A stretch of DNA of 12,880 nucleotides, taken from NCBI GenBank assembly GCA_030602845.1, contig JAUVYZ010000019.1:1-12880 (forward strand), in the 5' to 3' direction. Made by a program: the position numbers and the translations under genes. This DNA comes from Phycisphaerae bacterium (lineage in GTDB: Bacteria > Planctomycetota > Phycisphaerae > Sedimentisphaerales > Anaerobacaceae). The notes beneath the pieces were generated by a model. That model did not search any database, was not told the DNA's origin, and saw nothing but the letters and a program-made list of their open reading frames with translations. Shown piece by piece: positions 1-5,263 of the stretch; position 1 is the stretch's first letter; each line of letters begins with the position of its first letter.

Positions 1-1
1 A

Positions 2-61
2 ATGGCGGTTTTTGACCAGCTTTTTAAGAGACGGTTTGGCTCCAAGGTTCGGCCGGAATAG
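2..61 (+). CDS. Possible 3' end of an unidentified gene (partial)
   Basis: A plus-strand frame is open from the left edge to a TAG at 59-61 and ends in a basic peptide (FKRRFGSKVRPE). It could be the C-terminus of a gene converging on fliS, or a chance open frame; 19 codons are too few to decide. Bases 62-159 hold no gene and no clear terminator that I can see. Confidence 0.2.
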   Translation: MAVFDQLFKRRFGSKVRPE

Positions 62-159
62 ACAAACTTATGCGGGAACCGGTTGATTATCCTGACAGCA
101 GCGGTGAAGGGACATAATAAACCCTCTTATGGCGTGGGGCAGGAGAAGGTCTGTAATTT

Positions 160-519
160 TCAGCCGGTGATAGCTCTCCAGCCTTGATTTAGCTCTTCCA
201 TCAGAGTGATTACTTCACGAATCATTTGAGGGTCACGTTTTATATTGGCCTGGGAGAGGTGATTACACATAAAGGAGTAGAGTTTGCGAAGGTTGGTGGC
301 TATTTCGCCGCCGGAGTCGGTATCCAAAACAGCATTGAGCTCGTTTATTATGTCCTGTGCCTTGTTTATGTATAGGCCCTTTGCTTCGTAGTTGCCCTTC
401 TCCAACTCCCTGACTGCCAGCCTCATAAATTTGATTGCACCATCGTAAAGCAAGATAATGAGCCGACCTTTGCTCTGTGTGGTAACTGCGGCATCCTGAT
501 ATGCTTTGACTCCGTTCAT
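160..519 (-). CDS. fliS: Flagellin export chaperone FliS
   Basis: This 119-residue protein is a normal-length FliS, the cytosolic helical-bundle chaperone that binds the C-terminal D0 helix of flagellin, blocks premature polymerisation and helps deliver it to the export gate. The family pattern is clear: an early Ala-Tyr before a Thr/Ser-rich turn, LIILLYDGAIKFM near residues 20-32, KAQDIINELNAVLD near 53-66, and a C-terminal helix ending in LNQGWRAI. The ATG at 519 is supported by a GGAG about 7 bases upstream. It lies directly downstream of flagellin on the same strand, separated by about 168 bases that contain a strong hairpin, so expression may be partly coupled to flagellin. No separate promoter is obvious. 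Identification is firm from sequence pattern; the transcriptional arrangement is inference. Confidence 0.93.
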   Translation of the reverse strand: MNGVKAYQDAAVTTQSKGRLIILLYDGAIKFMRLAVRELEKGNYEAKGLYINKAQDIINELNAVLDTDSGGEIATNLRKLYSFMCNHLSQANIKRDPQMIREVITLMEELNQGWRAITG

Positions 520-614
520 AGCGTTACTCCGTTATATTTTCAAAGGCCTTAAAAGCCTTGCTTGATTACAGCTTTTCAAGCCGTTAGGATTTGTTGCCCT
601 GGTGTTTAACTTAT

Positions 615-653
615 GGGGAGATGACCGATGGTTTATGCCACAGTCATCTCCCC
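615..653 (-). terminator. Hairpin between flagellin and fliS
   Basis: An 11-bp perfect inverted repeat (GGGGAGATGAC at 615-625 with its complement at 643-653, 17-base loop) begins about 35 bases past the flagellin stop codon. It lacks a clear U-run in the flagellin direction, so it may act as a weak terminator, an attenuator that lowers fliS relative to flagellin, or a 3' stabiliser of the abundant flagellin mRNA. Confidence 0.55.
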
Positions 654-687
654 CAGTCGTCATTTAATACTCAGCTGCTGCTACCCG

Positions 688-1521
688 TTATCTGAGCAGC
701 GTCAATGCCATTTGAGGCAGTGTGTTGGCCTGGGCCAGCATAGCAATACCAGCTTGTGCCAGCACCTGGTTTCTCGTCAACTCAGTCATTTCGGTAGCGA
801 CATCAACATCCGAAACTCGGGATTCGGCTACCGCCAGGTTCTCGGCCTGAATTCCAAGAACTTGAGCTGTACTTTCCATACGGTTCATCTTGTAACCGAA
901 GGCCGCACGAGCATTTGCGTAGGTAGTGATTGCACTGGTAACAGCGGTCAAAGCAGTGGATGCGCTGGTTGTGCCGGTAATGTCAATGGTGTCGCTGTCG
1001 ATCTGAAGGCCACTGGCAATCCTCATGTTCTGATAATTGACTGTAATGCTATCGTCGGTACCATCGGCACGTTGACCGAAGTGGACGATTACATTGCTCG
1101 AAGCACTGTCGAGCAGCGTGACGCTATTGAACACAGTTGCCTGTGCAATACGGTCGATTTCGGAGGCCATCTCCTCAAACTCAGAATTCATAATGTCACG
1201 CTGTGCCGAAGAGTATACACCCGTAGCCGCCTGTTCAGCCAACTGTTTCATACGCACGAGTGCATCGTTGATTGTTGCCATCGCACCTTCCATTGTTTGT
1301 ATCATACTGATACCGTCCTGGGTGTTACGAACACCCTGCTGGAGCACAGCGATGTCGGCACGCATCAACTCACGGACAGCCAAGCCGGCTGCGTCGTCCT
1401 TTGCCGTGTTGATGCGCAGGCCCGACGCCAGCCTTTCGACCGATGTTGCCAAGGCATTGTAGCTGTTCCCCAAGTGCCGAGCAGCCATATCCGCCATAAT
1501 GTTACTCTTAATTGTTAACAT
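688..1521 (-). CDS. fliC: Flagellin
   Basis: This 277-residue flagellin polymerises into the helical filament outside the cell. The conserved N-terminal D0/D1 region runs from residue 1 to about 145, with LASGLRINTAKDDAAGLAVRE at 31-51. The conserved C-terminal region runs from about 195 to 277, with SRVSDVDVATEMTELTRNQ near 234-252 and AQAGIAMLAQAN at 255-266. Between them are only about 50 variable residues, so the outer D2/D3 domains are essentially absent and this is a short flagellin. The start at 1521 has AAGGAG 7 bases upstream. There is a sigma-28-type promoter about 120 bases upstream, and fliS and a glycosyltransferase that might modify the filament are nearby. By Salmonella numbering the residues important for TLR5 recognition (R90, L94, Q97, E114) are all present. 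The choice of fliC over hag or flaA is only naming convention. Confidence 0.95.
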   Translation of the reverse strand: MLTIKSNIMADMAARHLGNSYNALATSVERLASGLRINTAKDDAAGLAVRELMRADIAVLQQGVRNTQDGISMIQTMEGAMATINDALVRMKQLAEQAATGVYSSAQRDIMNSEFEEMASEIDRIAQATVFNSVTLLDSASSNVIVHFGQRADGTDDSITVNYQNMRIASGLQIDSDTIDITGTTSASTALTAVTSAITTYANARAAFGYKMNRMESTAQVLGIQAENLAVAESRVSDVDVATEMTELTRNQVLAQAGIAMLAQANTLPQMALTLLR

Positions 1522-1600
1522 ATTTTTGACTCCTTAAAAAAACAATCCAATTTTTTTCTTTCTCTTTTGGCTCTGTCAAGCCCTGTTTCTTAAATTCAAC

Positions 1601-1613
1601 GTGCTACAAGCAC
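1601..1613 (-). promoter_or_regulatory. Small hairpin in the flagellin mRNA leader
   Basis: Within the predicted leader of about 110 bases (roughly 1522-1634) there is a perfect 5-bp stem with a 3-base loop (GTGCT-aca-AGCAC). The rest of the leader is pyrimidine-rich on the plus strand. It might affect flagellin mRNA stability or translation; no regulator can be named from the sequence. Confidence 0.25.
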
Positions 1614-1640
1614 CCCTTAAAACTTTGCTTTCATAAGCCC

Positions 1641-1667
1641 TTATCGACCGAAATAGAAGCGACTTGA
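1641..1667 (-). promoter_or_regulatory. Sigma-28 (FliA)-type promoter of flagellin
   Basis: Read on the minus strand this is TCAA-N15-GTCGATAA, against the sigma-28 consensus TAAA-N15-GCCGATAA: 3 of 4 bases in the -35 element, 7 of 8 in the -10 element, and exact spacing. The start point would fall near 1634, giving a leader of about 112 bases. Sigma-28 control of flagellin is the usual late-gene arrangement. Confidence 0.75.
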
Positions 1668-1751
1668 GGAGTTTCTTTACGGAAAATAACTGCAAAATCG
1701 CCGGACCTGTAATATTGTTGTTGTAGATACTGATATTGCAGCTAAGTCGCT

Positions 1752-1787
1752 AAAAATGGCGAAAAAATCGAAAAAAACTTCATAAAA
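1752..1787. other. Helically phased A-tracts (intrinsic bend) upstream of flagellin
   Basis: Four A-tracts lie at 1752-1756, 1762-1767, 1771-1777 and 1784-1787. Their centres are about 10 to 11 bases apart, one helical turn, which is the classical arrangement for intrinsically curved DNA. They sit roughly 85-120 bases beyond the -35 element of the flagellin promoter. Apart from this and the promoter I see no gene in 1522-1962; there is a small CTGCC-gca-GGCAG palindrome at 1893-1905. Confidence 0.5.
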
Positions 1788-1962
1788 TCAGTCGATTTAA
1801 CCCGGCAAATCTCGTAAATCTATGGTTTAAGTATTCGAGAAATGCTTTTATTTGTGAGGGTCTGGGTAACGAGGGAATAATTCTTGCTTAGTCTGCCGCA
1901 GGCAGGTATATTTCGAGGGATGGATGACGGGACTTGTGTCGGATGCTGAGCGGGTTCCCAAC

Positions 1963-2243
1963 AAGATTACCTGTCAGTTTTAGATGGGGAAGATTTCCGA
2001 GTGAAAAGCTCCCTCTTTTCACAGACGTCGGGAACCTTCGCATCCTACTGCGGTTCCGGGGTAACTTTAGATACAGTCCAGGCAATAAATGCAGAAAGAG
2101 GAAGGACAAGCCGGTAAAAAGACGCTGCTCGTATTTAATTGCCACGAGGCATGGGTGTATCAGCTTGGGGTATTGGGATATGACCTTGACATAATTATAG
2201 GGCTTAAGGGCAGACACAAAGAAACCTGGGATGAGCAGATGCC
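1963..2243 (+). repeat. Direct repeat, copy 1 (5' region of the glycosyltransferase gene)
   Basis: This segment matches 4111-4327. Both copies start with AAGATTACCTGTCAGTTT, run through a non-coding leader, and continue into about 150 bases of glycosyltransferase coding sequence. I count about 18 differences in the coding part, roughly 88% identity. Copy 1 carries an extra block of about 60 bases (about 1998-2057) in the leader, including a perfect hairpin with 8-bp arms (GTGAAAAG/CTTTTCAC, 2001-2022). Confidence 0.88.
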
Positions 2244-2301
2244 GACATTGCTTCTACGCTCTCGACCAATTGCTACAGGATTCGATAAATGTATCGAGTA
2301 A
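2089..2301 (+). pseudogene. Truncated 5' copy of the adjacent glycosyltransferase gene
   Basis: The first roughly 51 codons match the intact glycosyltransferase that starts at 4176: both share KKTLLVFNCHEAWVYQLG and YDLDIIIGLKGR, and both start at an equivalent ATG after the same leader. Homology fades after about 2243, and the frame ends at 2299-2301 after 70 codons, about one fifth of full length. Nearly all the catalytic fold is missing, so this is a gene fragment. Several substitutions are synonymous, suggesting that the copy was kept under selection for a time or that the two copies diverged before truncation. A small stem (2282-2297) with a T-run at 2310-2316 follows the stop. Confidence 0.8.
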
Positions 2302-2316
2302 TTATTGAGTTTTTTT
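2282..2316 (+). terminator. Weak terminator-like stem and T-run after the glycosyltransferase fragment
   Basis: There is a perfect 6-bp stem (TCGATA-AATG-TATCGA, 2282-2297) overlapping the end of the truncated reading frame. Seven T's follow at 2310-2316, but 12 bases separate stem and T-run and the stem is AT-rich, so activity is doubtful. Confidence 0.25.
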
Positions 2317-2435
2317 CGACAAATTAAGCGGGTAAGACAAGCTTCGGCACGATTATGTCGATTTCCGCCCAATCCGGGCAAGGATCCCTGCGGCGGCAAA
2401 TGTACTCTGGGAAGAGCGCCCCGGCGAGCAATTAT

Positions 2436-2463
2436 TAAACCGCTTGTAAGTCTTCGCCGATAA
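2436..2463 (+). promoter_or_regulatory. Sigma-28-like promoter upstream of the higB remnant and CBS gene
   Basis: TAAA (2436-2439) is followed after 16 bases by GCCGATAA (2456-2463), a perfect -10 element for sigma-28. The spacer is one base longer than the usual 15. A transcript starting near 2470 would run through the higB remnant into the CBS-domain gene at 2712. In the surrounding non-coding stretch 2302-2589 I recognise no gene. There is one interrupted palindrome, GGACA-tagt-TGTCC at 2511-2524. Confidence 0.5.
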
Positions 2464-2589
2464 GAAATTAGTTGGGATAATTTGGGTCCGCACGACCGAT
2501 TTCTGGTACGGGACATAGTTGTCCTATGCGGTGAAAGCTCTCGCCAAGTCAAACGCGAAGGAGCAGAAGGCAGTCAGACGTATAGTATA

Positions 2590-2715
2590 TTTAATATCGG
2601 CCGCAACAATGTTCGGTTGGTGCGAGGCATAAACGACCATACGCAAATTGGGTTTGCCAAAATGGTAATGACTCACCCGGAATAGAGCAAAGGACGATGG
2701 AAGGATAAGTTATGG
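2590..2715 (+). pseudogene. higB: 3' remnant of a HigB-type toxin gene
   Basis: HigB toxins are RelE-fold, ribosome-dependent mRNA interferases. The frame beginning at 2590 reads FNIGRNNVRLVRGIN, then a strand ending in VMTHPE, a stop (TAG, 2683-2685), then SKGRWKDKLW. This is the C-terminal third of the family, whose hallmark is F-N-[IV]-G-G-N-x-x-R-[LV]-[VI] followed by a THxEYDKGxWK ending. The Tyr of the final EYD motif is the TAG, and the second Gly of FN[IV]GGN is Arg. No N-terminal toxin sequence is recognisable upstream in any frame. The gene is therefore truncated and interrupted. It lies immediately before a HigA-like segment in the normal higB-then-higA order. Confidence 0.72.
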
Positions 2716-4097
2716 GAACGAAAACGAAAACAAGCAAAATTCCAGGTAAATGGAGCGACCTCGTCAAACTGTGGCCTTTGCGCCCTATTAGGGACAAGGT
2801 CAATTATGATAACGTCCGTGAAATAGCGGATGATTTGACCGGAAGAACAGACCGCAATGAAGACCAGACTGACTATCTTGAGAGCCTGAGCGCGCTTATT
2901 AAAACTTACGAAAACAAAAATTGCCCTGCTGAGGCCAGCAACCTCATGTCAAATGGCCAATTTAGGCTGATCGATGTGGTAGACGATATGTGCGCTGGGA
3001 AAGATGTCTTTTTTCGCTTGGTGCGTGTTGCCAAGGACGTCATGACTAAAGATGTCAAGACGCTAACCCTGGATGACAAAGTGGAGACATGTCTGAATTT
3101 CATGAAAGATAACAAAGTCCGACACGTCCCCGTAATGGACCCTCCGACAGAAGAAGGAGCAAAACCGGTGTTCGTGGGTGTCGTTTCAGGAAGAGATCTG
3201 TCCCGACTGATGTCCCCGTATCTGGAAAAAGTCGGCGAGGAAGAAACAGACAGAAAGGCGCTCCGACAGCCGCTCACGCGAATCGTGACCAGAAAACCCA
3301 AATCCGTGTCGCCTGACACGCCGATGGCGGACGTGATTGCCACGATGGTCAAGAATCGCGTTGATATGGTGCCTGTTCTCGCTGATGAGGACCTCGTGGG
3401 CATTGTCACGACCGGGGACATCCTGAAGCTCTTCGTCAGGCTCCATAAGATACACCAGCTATCCGAGGAGGAAGGAAAAACCAGAAAGAGGACGCGGTTG
3501 GTCGATCTGACCTCTGGGGAGAGCCCAGGCGATATAGCGGCCTTGTTCTCATCGGCTTTCAAAACGGTTGAAGATATTTTGACGGAGCAACCGGATTGCC
3601 TCCAGGAACGAGACGACCTATCCAAGGCAATTAAGATCATGCAGGATGGAAAATTCAGGCACGTGCCGATAGTGAACGAGAAAAGGGGAGTGGTGGGGAT
3701 TATCTCCGATCGGAATGTCCTGCGCCATCTTCCCCCTCCTGGCGGGCAACAGCCGGTGGAGGCCGAGGCATTTCGCAGCAACCTATTTGCAGTTGACCCA
3801 AAGGACCCGAGCCTCAGCCTACGCGTCACGCGCATTATGGCGTCAGACATAGTACACATCTTGCCCAGTTGCAGCTTCTACGATGCTGTAAAGACGATGC
3901 ATGATGCGAGGATAAGCTGCCTCGTGGTGATTGATGAGGGAGAAAACCTTCGCGGCATAGTCACTGTGACGGACGTGATGCGTGCTCTGCTTACCGCCTA
4001 CGAACTGACCAAGAAATCCCAGGCCTACACAGAGCCAGCACAGCAGAGTGCCGCAGAGCCAGCGCAGCCAAGTGGCGGGCTCGATGGTCAAGACTAG
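2712..4097 (+). CDS. Four-CBS-domain protein with a HigA-antitoxin-like N-terminus
   Basis: This 461-residue soluble protein has two parts. Residues about 11-72 (KWSDLVKLWPLRPIRD, then an acidic helix with DYLESLSALIKTYE) match the N-terminal segment of HigA antitoxins (the COG5499 type: FPLRPI followed by DYLDVLSDLIE-YE), but the helix-turn-helix that should follow is absent. Four CBS domains follow at about 106-168, 188-243, 283-341 and 370-428, each with the VMxxxVxxL / HVPV / GVVSxxDL pattern; paired CBS domains usually bind adenine nucleotides. The tail (438-461) is Ala/Pro/Gln-rich. ATG 2712 has AAGGAT about 6 bases upstream; Met79 (2946) could be the start of the unfused CBS protein. 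No catalytic domain is seen, so a nucleotide-sensing regulatory role is the most one can infer. Confidence 0.85.
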   Translation: MGTKTKTSKIPGKWSDLVKLWPLRPIRDKVNYDNVREIADDLTGRTDRNEDQTDYLESLSALIKTYENKNCPAEASNLMSNGQFRLIDVVDDMCAGKDVFFRLVRVAKDVMTKDVKTLTLDDKVETCLNFMKDNKVRHVPVMDPPTEEGAKPVFVGVVSGRDLSRLMSPYLEKVGEEETDRKALRQPLTRIVTRKPKSVSPDTPMADVIATMVKNRVDMVPVLADEDLVGIVTTGDILKLFVRLHKIHQLSEEEGKTRKRTRLVDLTSGESPGDIAALFSSAFKTVEDILTEQPDCLQERDDLSKAIKIMQDGKFRHVPIVNEKRGVVGIISDRNVLRHLPPPGGQQPVEAEAFRSNLFAVDPKDPSLSLRVTRIMASDIVHILPSCSFYDAVKTMHDARISCLVVIDEGENLRGIVTVTDVMRALLTAYELTKKSQAYTEPAQQSAAEPAQPSGGLDGQD

Positions 4098-4110
4098 CAG
4101 GAAGCTGAGC

Positions 4111-4327
4111 AAGATTACCTGTCAGTTTAGATGGGGAAGATTTCGGGGTAAGTTTAGATACAGTCCAGGCAATATATGCAGAAACAGGAAGAACAAGCCG
4201 ACAAAAAGACGCTGCTTGTATTTAATTGTCACGAGGCGTGGGTGTATCAGCTTGGGGCGTTGGGATATGACCTTGATATAATCATAGGGCTTAAAGGCCG
4301 ATACAAACCAAGCTGGGATGCGCAGAT
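4111..4327 (+). repeat. Direct repeat, copy 2 (leader and start of the intact glycosyltransferase)
   Basis: This is the partner of 1963-2243. It begins 13 bases after the CBS gene stop codon and leads into the intact glycosyltransferase gene. Compared with copy 1 it lacks about 60 bases of leader and an 11-base block just before the repeat. The two copies bracket about 1.87 kb holding the sigma-28-like promoter, the higB remnant and the HigA-CBS gene. Confidence 0.88.
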
Positions 4328-5186
4328 ACGGCCGGTGCCGCCCAATTCCCGATTGCTTACTTTGCCGGAAGCGCAGCAGTCGCGCACGTCTTACTACTGC
4401 ATCATAACGCACAATATAACCGATTTGCTCGACGTTAAGCATCGGCCTGAGCCACGGCTTACGGTCCTTCATCTGCCGATTGAGGCCCGGCTGGTGGAGG
4501 AAAAATCCGATGTTGAGCCGGAAAAGATGAAAGAAACGCTGCATAAATACCTGAAATTAGTCGGCGGTCACGTGGTGGCTGTCTCTATGCTCAAGGGCAA
4601 ATCGTGGGGTTTTACCGAGGACATCGTGCCTTTTGGGATTGACCCGGATGATTATTTGCCGTATTCCGGGGAGATAGCCAGCGGTCTTCGTATTTCCAAT
4701 TTTATTCAGATGCGCAAACAGTTTTTATTATGGGACCTCCACGAAAGGGCATTTGAGGGGATACCGGTACGGATAGTCGGGCACAACCCGGGTATGCCGG
4801 GAGTTGCAGCTTCCGAGAGCTGGGAGCATCTAAAGAAGATGCTGCAATCTCATCGATTTTACATCCACACTTCCGACCCGCGACTTGAAGACGGCTATAA
4901 TATGGCCATGGGAGAGGCGATGGCAGCGGGGATGCCCGTTTTAGGCAATCGTCACCCCACATCTCCTATCAAACACGGCTTAAGCGGCTTTCTCAGCGAC
5001 GACCCCGATGGATTGCGTAAATACGCCAGGATACTGCTGGAGGACAGGGATTTGGCGTCCAAGATGGGTCAGCAGGCCCGAAAGACGGCTATGGAGTGTT
5101 TCTCAGTGAGCAAATTCAAAGAGTCTTTTCTGCAATCCATCGAAACCGCCCGCCGCAAATGGGAGAGCAGAGAGGTTAATCCGTGA
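4176..5186 (+). CDS. GT-B fold glycosyltransferase (GT4-like), possible flagellin-modifying enzyme
   Basis: This 336-residue protein has no signal peptide or membrane segment and resembles GT4-type transferases, which move a sugar from an activated nucleotide donor to an acceptor. The N-terminal half begins with a beta-strand segment KTLLVFNCHE (11-20). The C-terminal Rossmann half carries FGIDPDDY near 153-160 and EDGYNMAMGEAMAAGMPVLG at 238-257, the donor-site motif of the family, here spaced as D239-x7-E247 rather than the usual Glu-x7-Glu. It is followed by the typical HGLSGFL turn (267-273) and a C-terminal helix. The start at 4176 has only a weak AGG upstream but is conserved in the truncated copy at 2089. 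Its position near flagellin suggests filament glycosylation; sugar and target are unknown. It converges on fliK with 77 bases between and no clear terminator. Confidence 0.78.
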   Translation: MQKQEEQADKKTLLVFNCHEAWVYQLGALGYDLDIIIGLKGRYKPSWDAQIRPVPPNSRLLTLPEAQQSRTSYYCIITHNITDLLDVKHRPEPRLTVLHLPIEARLVEEKSDVEPEKMKETLHKYLKLVGGHVVAVSMLKGKSWGFTEDIVPFGIDPDDYLPYSGEIASGLRISNFIQMRKQFLLWDLHERAFEGIPVRIVGHNPGMPGVAASESWEHLKKMLQSHRFYIHTSDPRLEDGYNMAMGEAMAAGMPVLGNRHPTSPIKHGLSGFLSDDPDGLRKYARILLEDRDLASKMGQQARKTAMECFSVSKFKESFLQSIETARRKWESREVNP

Positions 5187-5263
5187 TTTTTCAGTCCAAG
5201 ATGAGTACAGTTGGGGAGCAGGCCTTGCTTGTTTGCGGCAGATGTGGGCGTTCCGGGATTTGT

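Noticed and set aside
628..1518. Long 296-codon plus-strand frame opposite flagellin
   Set aside because: It is fully antisense to the well-supported flagellin gene, rich in Cys/His in a way typical of mirrored coding sequence, with no ribosome binding site or family resemblance.
1888..2217. 109-codon minus-strand frame over the repeat leader, considered as a transposase remnant
   Set aside because: It is antisense to the conserved glycosyltransferase start for half its length, and no transposase motif is visible.
2345..2361. Sigma-54-like sequence CGGCACGATTATGTCG
   Set aside because: It resembles the flgB promoter, but the invariant GC of the -12 element is TC at the required spacing, so it is at best a decayed site.
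2317..2463. A 50-codon plus-strand frame upstream of the higB remnant (KRVRQASARLCRFPPNPGKD region)
   Set aside because: No ATG, no ribosome binding site and no recognised family; the sigma-28-like promoter lies inside its end.
2906..3859. 317-codon minus-strand frame opposite the CBS gene
   Set aside because: Ser/Arg/Thr-rich composition typical of an antisense shadow; the plus-strand gene has clear CBS domains and a ribosome binding site.
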